Assembly (NCBI GenBank): GCA_965240325.2
Contig: OZ251251.1
Coordinates: forward strand, 744,001 to 808,000
Direction: 5' to 3'
DNA: 64,000 bases
Source of the DNA: Rebecca billardiae RCC1528
Lineage: Eukaryota; Haptophyta
The first letter of the stretch is position 1; the number at the start of each line of letters is the position of its first letter. Under the pieces are notes generated by a model. It had not been told where the DNA came from. It made no database searches and saw only the letters and a program-made list of their open reading frames with translations. Both the position numbers and the translations under genes were made by a program. This document shows positions 30,563 through 42,826 of this stretch, piece by piece.

Positions 30563-31349
30563 GCCGGCGAGGGGTCCAAGAGACGAGGAGGCGGGCGAAG
30601 GCCTTTCTCGCCGAGGGCGGCAAGCGAGGCGAGGCTTTGGCTTCTTGTCGAGAAGACGCGCGGGCTACCGACGATTCGCGCGCATCATCATCAGCACCTT
30701 AAATTGGGCGCGCTACCCGCCACTTTTTGAGTACTCGCGCACCTCTTCAGTTGAGTAGCTGACGAGCTTGAGCGATATGCACAGCTGGTAGCCTGATAGC
30801 GTAGTCATCGAGAAGGGGGTGCGGGGTGAGCACCAGATGCTGATCACTCATCATGAATTATTTATCGAATAAACTGCTCATCTTACTTTCGCTGCAGCGC
30901 CATGCGATATGGGACCGATATAGGCACTCTCTGAGATTAGTTGACGAGATTGCGCTTGCGAGCGCAATCTTCATTACAAAGCAGCAACTACTGTACTGTA
31001 TGTGCCGACAGGTAATAAACGTCGTTGTCAATTGCGGGTTGCCTGCAAGCTACAGTACTACTACAGTAGATACTCGGAGCGAAAGTGCCTCTTCGCGCCG
31101 ATTGGCTCATGCTGTGCATCGACGAGGATACCCGCGAACTGACCCGAGACGCGCGCTGCTCGTGCTGTGATTCGGCTTTTAGATATGTACATCCTGCTAG
31201 TAGTCGTCGTCATCGTCATTCCATAATTAGCCATGATGACGACGACGACCTGCTGCTGGACCTTTAGATTAGACGAAGGGCGCGGGCCGCGCGGCGTAGT
31301 AGGTGCCGGGGGCCCTCGCCGGCACGACCCGGCCGCGGCGCAAGCTAGG
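30563..31349. promoter_or_regulatory. Divergent intergenic region (ankyrin-UBA / MYND)
   Basis: The neighbours diverge from here. Between about 30690 and 31090 GC is lower than in the flanks, which fits regulatory DNA. An 11-bp inverted repeat (GTCGTCGTCAT at 31203-31213, complement at 31236-31246) lies about 100 bp before the MYND start codon and could form a leader hairpin. Confidence 0.4.
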
Positions 31350-32546
31350 ATGCACACGTGCGCGCTCTGCGGCAAGGCGGCGCGGCACAAGTGCAGCCGG
31401 TGCTTCACCGTGCGCTACTGCTCCGCCGCCTGCCAAAAGGAGCACTGGCACACGGGCCACCGCGAGGCATGCGGCGCCGCCCGCCGCGCCGCCCGCCGCT
31501 CGGCGTGCGAGCCGGCGGCGGAGCAGGGCGGAGCGGTGGCGGGCAGGCGCGCGGCTCGCGCGGGGCCGCAGCCCCGGCACATCGCATCGCTTGGGCACAG
31601 CGCCATGGAGGCCGGGTGCAGCGCGGCGGCCGCCGCCGCGCGCGCCGCCGCCGCGTGCTGCAGGGCGAGCCGCAGACTCGCCCTCCGCGCGCTCGGCGTC
31701 GCGACCGTCGCCGTCCGCGTCCTCTTCGGGAGCCCGTGGGCGTGCATCGGCGCGGCCGCGCTCACGGAGTGGGCCGTCCAGCCCCCGGTGGACGCCGAGA
31801 CGCGCGCTCGGCTCGCGTACCACCCGCCCACCGAGCCGGTCACGCTGGCAGGCCACTCGCTCGGCTTTGTCGCGCTGCTCGGGCTGCTGACGGCGATGGG
31901 CGCGGTCGCGTGCGTTGGGATGAGCGACCGCCGCAGCTTCGCGCGGGTCATGTTCGGCACGCTGTGGCCCGTCGGCCTCTGCCATGCCGTCGCCAAGTAC
32001 GCGCTCCTCGCGCTGTACCTCTGCGCGCCGCTGTGGCTCTGGCTCCGGCGCGGCTGGAGCGGCGCCCACCTCATCTGCTGCGCGCTCAAGGCAGGGCTGC
32101 TCCTTGCGAGCAACGTGCTCGGCGCGCAGCCCGGCGAGGCGGGCGGCTTCGACGGCGAGAAGGACGGGAAGGCCCCCGCCCTGAAGCGCCTGCGGGCGAA
32201 CGCGCGCGTCGCGCTGAGCATCGTCCTCCTCGCCACGGGCGAGCTCTCGCCGCTCAGCCCGCTGCTGCTCGCGCCGGGCGCAGACGGCGCCGCGCCCTCC
32301 CTCATGCCGTGGCTGGTGCGCGAGGGGCTCCTGCTGAACGCGTGGTTCACCGCCTCGCACGGCTGCTGGATGTGGCCCTTTCACGTGGCGAACGCCGGCG
32401 CCTGGCATCGCCTCTTCTCAGAGCGTACCCGCTATACTGACCAATCGCCGCTCGCACTCATGATCTCTGTCAGTCTGCGCTGCCGTGCAGCGGCTGTTGC
32501 TGCGTTGCGCGCGGGCATGAGGAGAGTTGGAGTGAGCTGTGCGTGA
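31350..32546 (+). CDS. MYND zinc finger on a predicted multi-pass membrane protein
   Basis: 398 residues if unspliced, with ATG at 31350. Residues 1-42 are a complete MYND finger: CALCGK, HKCSRC, YCSAACQ, HW, H-x3-C, with the family spacing. MYND fingers bind proline-containing peptides. After an Ala/Arg-rich linker the protein turns hydrophobic, with about five candidate membrane segments (for example FVALLGLLTAMGAVACVGM, LCHAVAKYALLALYLCAPLW and LICCALKAGLLLASNVLG). I recognise no family for this part. A late PSLMPWLVREGLLLNAWF segment and a HGCWMWPF motif may be functional. The last 40 residues are Arg/Ala-rich and could be readthrough past an unseen splice site. Confidence 0.65.
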   Translation: MHTCALCGKAARHKCSRCFTVRYCSAACQKEHWHTGHREACGAARRAARRSACEPAAEQGGAVAGRRAARAGPQPRHIASLGHSAMEAGCSAAAAAARAAAACCRASRRLALRALGVATVAVRVLFGSPWACIGAAALTEWAVQPPVDAETRARLAYHPPTEPVTLAGHSLGFVALLGLLTAMGAVACVGMSDRRSFARVMFGTLWPVGLCHAVAKYALLALYLCAPLWLWLRRGWSGAHLICCALKAGLLLASNVLGAQPGEAGGFDGEKDGKAPALKRLRANARVALSIVLLATGELSPLSPLLLAPGADGAAPSLMPWLVREGLLLNAWFTASHGCWMWPFHVANAGAWHRLFSERTRYTDQSPLALMISVSLRCRAAAVAALRAGMRRVGVSCA

Positions 32547-34096
32547 CTGACGCGCCAGCAGTTGATGCTTACGTATGGTGGTATCAGAGCCATCGACCTC
32601 CGAATGCCGTAGAGTGCTGCGCACGTCCCTGCTACTTTAACTGACGATGGCGCCGGTTCTGCCACGGACCACGACTGACGATCCAAGTTGCACTGGCGGG
32701 CCTTTTTGCTGGCTACTATAATGCTGTGATGCGCTTGATGACTACACTGCTAGGCTATACTACTACTGCTACTGTGTGACTGCAACTGACTACTGCTGTC
32801 GTATTATACTGCGCTGCGCTGCTGTAAATAAAGAGGCGCTGCTCATGATGTCAGCCTGTTGGTTCAGTCAGGGGCACGTTTCTAGCGGTGTCGAGTGATT
32901 CTGCTGCTGTTCAGAATCAGAGGTCGGCATCGTCATCATGCTAAGAGCTGACCTGCTTGGCGCACCTCAGCCAGCAACGTCATCCGATGCACCACACGCA
33001 CACGACGTTTGTTTGGCGCATGATGCACGGCTACTGAGTGGCTTCCGTCGCTGCGAGAATGCCGCAATGCGCGCAGTGCCATCATCATCGCGAGGCAGTG
33101 ACGTGGCTCGAGAAGTGCGCGCAGGAATTCACCGCGCCAAGCAGCTGCTCACGCGTCGTCATATCACCACTCCCCCACGTGCGCTGCCTCCGCTTGCAGT
33201 ACATAGTGCGGCGGCTACTGTACACACGCGCGATGGGCGGCGTGCAATGGCCGGACGGCCCACCATTGCTGCACTCGTGCCACTTCCACCCGTCCCAGAA
33301 AGCCTCTGAGCCCGTCTTCGGCCAGCGGGCTCAAAACATGCCCGCGGCATGTTTTGAGCTCCCGGACACAGTGCGCGCAGGTGCGCCTCGAGGCGAGATG
33401 AGCACCAAGGCCCGTCACAGCGCCCGTCGCGCGCGCTTGACTGCGGCGGCTGAGATGGCTGGAGCGGCGGCGTGTTGCGCTCATCCTCAGTGCACACGTG
33501 TAAGCGACCTTCGGCGCAGCAGACATGTGCCGCCTTGGGCCCTCCTCCGCCTGCTAGCGCGGCTCGACTGCAACGGTCGCCAAAGCCAAGCATTGCCTAC
33601 TGAGTCCGCTTCTGCCCGCGACACGCGCTCGAATGGCGCCTTGAGCGCGCGCGCATTGGAAACATATACACTGGCCCTCTCTCCAGACAGCGCGCGCCTG
33701 GCTCCTGCAGCCTACTCTGTGCGATGAAGCGGTGGCGTAGGCGCCTGCCGGCCTGTTGTTGAAACGCACCCGCTCGGCTAGTGAGAATGGGCACAGAAGA
33801 CGCCGGGAAGCCGAGACATGAGCGCCGGAAGGGTTTCTGAGGTACTACCAGACCAGCCCACCTGACGCGCCGTCGCACAGCCCTCGCCCACGCGCACGCG
33901 CACGACCAGAGCGAAGCTGCCCGCGCGGCGGACGGCCATTTCTTTTCAAATGTTTTCGCTGAGTCAGCGCCTCAGCGGCCGGCCCCCGACGGAGCTTGAC
34001 GTAGTGGGCTGGGACGGGTGGCAAGCGGGTCAACGGCGAATCGCTGCCGCCAGCAGTTTGATCGACGGGCGTGCGGGCGTGCGCGGGTCTCACAGG
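32547..34096. other. Intergenic region with a near-perfect hairpin
   Basis: About 1.5 kb between plus-strand genes. Open frames (for example 33038-33727) lack domains and show no coding signature. GC is lower than in genes. The only clear structure is the inverted repeat at 33329-33359, listed separately. The last 150 bp contain an in-frame ATG (33950) that could extend the next gene. Confidence 0.45.
33329..33359. repeat. 14-bp perfect inverted repeat, 3-nt loop
   Basis: GCTCAAAACATGCC is followed by CGC and then its exact reverse complement. A transcript would form a 14-bp hairpin with a 3-nt loop. The next outer base pair (G33328 with T33360) would only be a G-U wobble. No coding region overlaps with support. 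Confidence 0.85.
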
Positions 34097-35668
34097 ATGG
34101 CGCGCGCCGGCCGGCTGGCGGCCGGGTTTGCGGCAGCGGCTGCCGGCGCCACCGCGTGCGCGTGCGCCCCAGAGCTCGCGCGCGTCGTCGATGCCCGCCT
34201 GGGCGCCACCGACGCCGCTGCTGCGTGCGCTCACGCCCCGCCGCTCGCGCCCCAGCGCGCGGCGCTGCGTACGCTTTACCCGCCGAGCGCGCCGCGCGTG
34301 CGCGCGCACGTGCGCTCACGGGACGGCCGCTTCGATCTGTACTACGAGGAGGCGGGGAGCGCGGCGGGGAGGCCCGCGCTCTTCGTGCACGGCGGTCCGG
34401 GCGCCTCGTTCCCGGCCGACGCCCACCGCCTCTTCGACCCGGCGGCATACCGCATCGTGTGCGTCGAGCAGCGCGGAAGCGCGAGGTCGATCTCGGCGCC
34501 GAGATCGGCGCGCGTGGGCGGTGGCGGCGGTGGCGGCGGGGCGGCCGACGGGCCGGCCGTGGGGGAGGCGTTCGTGCCGAGCACGACGTGGGAGCACGTG
34601 CAGGACCTCGAGGCCGTGCGCGAGCACCTGGGCGTCCGCGCGTGGCACGTCGTCCATGGCGGCTCGTGGGGCGGCACCCTGGCACTGGCGTATGCGCAGG
34701 CCGAGCCGGCGCGCGTGCGCGGGCTGGTGCTGCGCGGGGCGTCGCCGTGGGAGCCGCGCGACGTGCGCTGGGTGTACGAGGGGGACGGCCCGGCCGCGTT
34801 CTACCCGCGCGAGCACGAGGCGTACCGCGCCGAGCTGCCGCGCGGCGCGCGCGCCGCGGGCGCAGTTGCATGGCTTCACTGCGCGCTGTGCGGCCGCGGC
34901 GCCGCGGCGGCGGCGGCGGCCGGGGCGACGGCGGCGCCGGCCGAGGCCCACGCGGCGTGTGGGGCGGGCGCGGCGCCCTGGGCCGAGCGCGTGCGGCTGG
35001 CGCGCGCGCTGCTCCGCTGGGAGGCCGTGCTCGCCTCGCTCGAGCCACCAGCCCCTCAGGGCGCTCAGGCTGGGCGCGTCACGGCGGGCGCGGGCGCGGG
35101 CGCCGGCCGCGCCCGCGCGCGCTTTGCGCCCGACGGCGCGTCGGCGGGTGCAAAGGCCGACGGTGGGGCTGGGTGGGGCCTCGCTACGCCGCCGCCTTCG
35201 GCGCCGCCGCTAGAGTCGTGCGCGCCCGCCCCAGCCGGCCGTGCGGCCCTGGACGAGGCGCGAGCGGCCTCGGACGCGGCTGGCGATGCGCACGCGGTTG
35301 CAGTCGGCGCGGCGGCCGCGCACTACGCCGCGCACGGTGCGTTCCTGCCGCGGCCGCGCGCGCTGCTCGAGGGCTGCGCCGTGCTGCGCGCCGCGGGCAC
35401 GGCGCGGCGCACCGTGCTCGTGCACGGGAGATACGATCTCGTCTGCCCGCCCTCGCGCGCGTGGGCGCTGCACCGCGCGCTACCGGGCTCGCGGCTCGAG
35501 CTCGCCGTGGGCGGGCACGCGGGCACCGACCCGGCCGTGCTGGACGCGGTCGTGCGCGCGCTCGACGCGCTCGCGGCCGAGGACGGCGTGGCCAGCGACG
35601 CCGGTGGCGACGCCTCCGCTCCCGACGGCGGCTGCCCTGACAGCGGCGCTGTTGGCTTCACAGTTTAG
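34097..35668 (+). CDS. Proline iminopeptidase (prolyl aminopeptidase), alpha/beta hydrolase
   Basis: Serine peptidase (family S33) that removes N-terminal proline from peptides. 523 residues from the ATG at 34097. Conserved parts in order: FDLYYEEAG; the oxyanion HGGPGASFP; VEQRGSARS, the counterpart of DQRGxGRS; TTWEHVQDLEAVREHLGV; the nucleophile elbow GGSWGGTLALAYAQ with catalytic Ser; LRGASPWEPRDVRWVYEG; the acid in HGRYDLVCPP; and the catalytic His in GGHAGTDP. The catalytic triad is therefore complete. Low-complexity Gly and Ala/Gly runs separate these blocks, making it longer than the usual 310-430 residues. The Ala-rich N-terminus (AAGFAAAAAGATACACA) could be a targeting peptide. A start at 33950 would add 49 residues. 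Confidence 0.87.
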   Translation: MARAGRLAAGFAAAAAGATACACAPELARVVDARLGATDAAAACAHAPPLAPQRAALRTLYPPSAPRVRAHVRSRDGRFDLYYEEAGSAAGRPALFVHGGPGASFPADAHRLFDPAAYRIVCVEQRGSARSISAPRSARVGGGGGGGGAADGPAVGEAFVPSTTWEHVQDLEAVREHLGVRAWHVVHGGSWGGTLALAYAQAEPARVRGLVLRGASPWEPRDVRWVYEGDGPAAFYPREHEAYRAELPRGARAAGAVAWLHCALCGRGAAAAAAAGATAAPAEAHAACGAGAAPWAERVRLARALLRWEAVLASLEPPAPQGAQAGRVTAGAGAGAGRARARFAPDGASAGAKADGGAGWGLATPPPSAPPLESCAPAPAGRAALDEARAASDAAGDAHAVAVGAAAAHYAAHGAFLPRPRALLEGCAVLRAAGTARRTVLVHGRYDLVCPPSRAWALHRALPGSRLELAVGGHAGTDPAVLDAVVRALDALAAEDGVASDAGGDASAPDGGCPDSGAVGFTV

Positions 35669-35849
35669 TCACCAAGACCGCCATTCGTCCGCACTGTTAC
35701 CAATCATCCATTGATGTCACTAATGTCGTGTGTCGTCAGCCATCATCATCAACCCCTGGCTTGCTCATCAGCCGGGCTTCAGCAGCCACACTGCTCGCCC
35801 GCGAAGCTTCGTCCGCTTCGTCGGTCGCGGACGGAAGCACTGCAGCAGG

Positions 35850-36272
35850 ATGCGCGCACTTGCCCTGCTCGTCGTGCTCTGCGCGCTCGCCGCGGCCGCG
35901 TCGGCCCGGCAGTGCACGGTGCGCGTGTGCGCGGGCAGCTCGTGCTCGGGGCGCTGCGTCGGTGCCTTCGAGCCCTCGAGCGCCTTCGCCAGCCAAGTGG
36001 CGGCGCGCGCGGCCGACGGTTACACCGACGTGGGTATTGAGGAGGTGTTCTGTATGAACATGTGCAAGCGCGGGCCCAACGTGCGGCTGCTGGTGGACGG
36101 CGAGGTGGCGACGGTGGCTGGCGCGATGGGGGAGACCGAGCTCAAGCGCAGGGCCTTCCAGGGCGTGCGCGACGACGACGCCCTGCAGCGCGTCTGGGCG
36201 CTCGCGGAGGCGGTCGCGGCGGGCGAGGCGGCGGCGGAGACCCACGGACCGCCGCCAGCGGACATGATGTGA
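35850..36272 (+). CDS. Thioredoxin-like [2Fe-2S] ferredoxin-fold protein with signal peptide
   Basis: 140 residues. Residues 1-20 (MRALALLVVLCALAAAASA) are a clear hydrophobic signal sequence. The mature part has the thioredoxin-like [2Fe-2S] pattern: VRVCAGSSCSGRC near the start and, about 45 residues later, FCMNMCKRGPNVRLLVDG. The second pair, C-x3-C-x-x-GPNV, is the family hallmark (as in NuoE-like and plant thioredoxin-like ferredoxins). Such proteins bind a 2Fe-2S cluster and transfer electrons or report redox state. In an alga with a secondary plastid, a signal peptide could be the first half of a plastid-targeting leader; I see no obvious transit-peptide part. The gene lies 181 bp downstream of the iminopeptidase, same strand. 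The ATG at 35850 was chosen because the signal peptide starts there. Confidence 0.75.
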   Translation: MRALALLVVLCALAAAASARQCTVRVCAGSSCSGRCVGAFEPSSAFASQVAARAADGYTDVGIEEVFCMNMCKRGPNVRLLVDGEVATVAGAMGETELKRRAFQGVRDDDALQRVWALAEAVAAGEAAAETHGPPPADMM

Positions 36273-37235
36273 CGCCGCGGCGTGGCGGGCTCGGAACGCT
36301 GCGGGTTCGAGCCTCACTCACCCGGCAGCAATGTGCACGATGCACAACCAAGCGCGCATTGCCGAAGGCTGCGACAGCCGCATCATCTCCGCTCCGCTCG
36401 CACTAACGTCCGTACCGCCGCGGCTCTACGCTATATGCACTTATTTGGCTTTGCGTCATCGGCGGGCGCTGCGGCGGCGTGACTCTCACTCTGACTGACA
36501 GTAACATGATGCCGATAGCTAGGTACCGATATAGTGATGATGACGATATCGATATCGAAGCCCGCTCGGCTACTACTGGCTCAGGTCGTCAACCGCCTGG
36601 CCGCCCGACTTGAGCCTGCGGCTTGAAGACTAGTCCCGCGGAGACGGAGTAGTCCACTAGTCCGTAGTCGGCGGTGGCTAGTGCGCTGCCGCCCTGCTGC
36701 CACTGACTGCTGCGGCGTGCTCGGCTGCCCGCGGCACTACTAGCCCGCCGTCCTCCGAGCCTCTCCGGGGCACCGCCCGAGCCTGCGGCTACTACGGTGC
36801 GCTGTGCCGGCTACTGCCAGTACTGCGGCGTGCCTGCGGCACCAGCCCGTCCTCCGAGCCTCTCCGGGGCACCGCCCGCTGCTTCTGCACCGGGCACAGC
36901 CGAGCAGCTAAGCGCCGCATCTGCCCGGCGGCCCTGACCGTGCTGGCCACTCACAGCAGATAGTCGAGAGACGGCGCGCGGCCTGCTGGCAGTACCCACT
37001 CAGGCATTCGCCGCCTGGCATGGCACCCCATCGACGCGTGCGGCGCAGCCGCCCTGCTGCGCTGCCAGCCGACGAGCCACCCAGCATGCCACCGCCCGCC
37101 ATCCGACAGATTGAGTGACAGGTCGACAATACGCCCGGCCTCCTCCGGCCCCGGGCGGCGCAGCCGTGGCGCCTCCGACTGCACCGCGCCGTCTGCCGCG
37201 TGCGCCGCGCACAGCCAGGCGGCGGCGCGCGCCCG
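36273..37235. other. Convergent intergenic region with a direct repeat
   Basis: 3' flanks of the ferredoxin-like gene (+) and PKG (-). A direct repeat of about 30 bp containing TCCTCCGAGCCTCTCCGG starts near 36749 and again near 36848. No gene supported. Confidence 0.45.
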
Positions 37236-40703
<3,468 letters not shown>

Positions 40704-41044
40704 GCTGCTCCGCGGCCGTGCGCGCGGGGTGTGCTCGCGGTCCGGCGCGCGCGAGGAGCGACGGGGCCTGCCTCGGTGCAAGCAAGCGCAGCCTTGTGGG
40801 CGGCCCGCTGACTGACGGAGGGGGGAACCACCAATGATTGCCTCTTGCCAGCGTCGTCCACCAGGGCGCAGCAGTAACGAACTAACGACAGGCCGATGCT
40901 CGGAGGCTCGATACGTGCGAATAATACGTGCGAGCCGCACGTACCCCATCAGTTACTCCAGCCGCCCCCCTGCACGCACGCGCGCGAGTCGCTCCGGCAG
41001 GGCGTGCGGCGTGAGTGGCGTCCGCCCGGGGCGTAGCGGACGGC
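40704..41044. promoter_or_regulatory. Divergent region: PKG promoter and retrotransposon 5' end
   Basis: 341 bp between the PKG start (minus strand) and the first ATG of the retrotransposon (plus strand). It must include the PKG promoter unless the element's 5' UTR has displaced it. I could not place the 5' boundary of the element or a target-site duplication. Confidence 0.4.
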
Positions 41045-42805
41045 ATGGACGTCGACGAAGGACAACTCGCACCGGCGCATGAGGCACCAGCCGACCCCTC
41101 CGCCAATGAGCGGCACAATGATGTGCAGGAGGAGAACACGGCCGACATGACCGACATCAACAATCTGGAAAGCAGGGGCGGAGCTAGCGGCTCTGCCTCG
41201 CGCTCGGGGGCGACTGGGGCTAGCGGTCCCGGTCGCTCTACCGCAACCGGCCCAGAGGGCCGTATCCCGACACACGAGGTGCCCAACATGCTCAACGAGC
41301 GCATCGACACGACCGCGCTCGTGATGGCGTACGAACAGGCCCCCCACATCGTCCAGTGCTATGATAAGGTGCTCAAGGCAGCGGCTGAGGGCCGGCAGGA
41401 GCAGGTGCTTGCGACCCTCGAGACGGCGGTCGCCGGCCGGGTGGCAGACCTGAATGCCAAGCTGCAGGCTGAGGCCGGGCAGGGCAACGCCAAACGCGCG
41501 CGCGCCGGCGTCTCCTCGTTGGAGGAGGGCGCGCTAACCGCGCGCGACGAGATGTTGGAAGATGATGCGCTCGCAGCCGCGTTCGACCTGGGGCAGCTCA
41601 CGTCGCTCGTGGCGACCTCGCAGCCGGTGGTGCTCCGCCTGTGCGTCGTCATACCAGGCAAGCACTCTGAGCCCCATGCTGTCGAGTTCGGCAAGCAGTT
41701 CAACTCGTTCATGCACGAGCAGTGCGCGGCGCTGCAAGCTGCATGCACGATGGAGCAGCACTCCGTCCTCCTCCCGGGTTGGAAGTACTATACGGAGGAA
41801 ATGATCACCGTGCAGGGCCTCGCCGCGCACGACCTCGTATACCTGATCCTTAGCCGCATCAAGTGCGACCAGCAGATCGACTTTCTGAAGCCGCCGCCGG
41901 TCGTCTCGAAAGTCCTCCGGCACTCGTCGATCATCCCGTTTGCGCTGAGCAAGGCGGAATACCCGAAGTCGGTGCAGCTCGAATCGGGCACAGTGCGCTT
42001 CGACGTCAGCTGGCCGGAGGGCATGCTAGTGGCCGTGATGCGCCAGGGGAAACCCGAGCTCGAGATCTTCAGCCCGTCAACGGTGAGGGCGCACGGAACG
42101 CTGTTCAAGCTGACGATGTCCACCGCAGCAAACCGAGGCATGGCAGCCGCAGGCGTCCCGCAGGAGGTGTTCCGCTTCACGGCGGCAGACCAGACGTTCT
42201 ACCAGTCACGTAAGACCGGCCAGCTCAGCTTCCCCCTCGGCCCAGGGGCGTTCAAGCCGATCGTCACCGGGTACATGCACATGCATCGGCTCTTCCGCTT
42301 GGAGAACTGGCCCGGTATGCAGCAAGACTCCAAGGCCTTCACCAAGGGCGCCGGGAGCGTCGGTGTGATCGGCGCCCAGGGCGTCAACATCTTCTTCACA
42401 CAGATGGGCGGGCCCACAACCCCGTGCCTCCTCTCGACCACCTTCTCTTTCGAGGGTGGTAACCAGGACATGATCACCCTGGCCAACCTCGACAGCAAGA
42501 TCAAGGGCTGGTGTGTGGCGGACCTCTGCTCCTCTGCCCTCAGATGCGGCGAGCAGTGCCCGAGGCTGGACTGCTCGCTCAAGCATGCCAGCCCAAAAGG
42601 GGGGCAGACCCCATTCAAAAAGTCGGAGTGCGGTGCACTCATCTCGCTGGCGCAGCAGGCGGCTGTGCAGGGATCGCTCGCGCTCCAGGCATCGGCCCCG
42701 CCGGCGAAACACCTCCAGCTCGCGAAGGCGGTCGCTGCCTTCGTCGAAAGGCGGGGCAGCACTGCTGCTGAGGCAGGCATGTCCAATCTGCAGGTCTCTC
42801 AGTAA
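41045..42805 (+). CDS. LINE ORF1 protein
   Basis: 586 residues from the first in-frame ATG. By position this is the ORF1 (gag-like, RNA-binding) protein of the element, but no CCHC knuckle, RRM or coiled-coil pattern is obvious. The N-terminal 100 residues are acidic and disordered. The middle has regular hydrophobic patterning (QPVVLRLCVVIPGKH, IIPFALSKAEYPK). Near the C-terminus a Cys-rich stretch (CVADLC, RCGEQCPRLDCSLKH) could bind metal. Composition matches ORF2 better than the host genes. RNA-binding is inferred from element structure only. Confidence 0.7.
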   Translation: MDVDEGQLAPAHEAPADPSANERHNDVQEENTADMTDINNLESRGGASGSASRSGATGASGPGRSTATGPEGRIPTHEVPNMLNERIDTTALVMAYEQAPHIVQCYDKVLKAAAEGRQEQVLATLETAVAGRVADLNAKLQAEAGQGNAKRARAGVSSLEEGALTARDEMLEDDALAAAFDLGQLTSLVATSQPVVLRLCVVIPGKHSEPHAVEFGKQFNSFMHEQCAALQAACTMEQHSVLLPGWKYYTEEMITVQGLAAHDLVYLILSRIKCDQQIDFLKPPPVVSKVLRHSSIIPFALSKAEYPKSVQLESGTVRFDVSWPEGMLVAVMRQGKPELEIFSPSTVRAHGTLFKLTMSTAANRGMAAAGVPQEVFRFTAADQTFYQSRKTGQLSFPLGPGAFKPIVTGYMHMHRLFRLENWPGMQQDSKAFTKGAGSVGVIGAQGVNIFFTQMGGPTTPCLLSTTFSFEGGNQDMITLANLDSKIKGWCVADLCSSALRCGEQCPRLDCSLKHASPKGGQTPFKKSECGALISLAQQAAVQGSLALQASAPPAKHLQLAKAVAAFVERRGSTAAEAGMSNLQVSQ

Positions 42806-42826
42806 GACCTTAGCCGACCACATTAA

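Noticed and set aside
32938-33727. Open frames of 123 and 229 codons
   Set aside because: No domain, membrane segment or conserved motif; composition is that of the intergenic DNA.
36285-36335. B-box-like GGGTTCGAGCC suggesting a tRNA
   Set aside because: The surrounding bases do not form a T-stem or acceptor stem, and no A-box is at the right distance.
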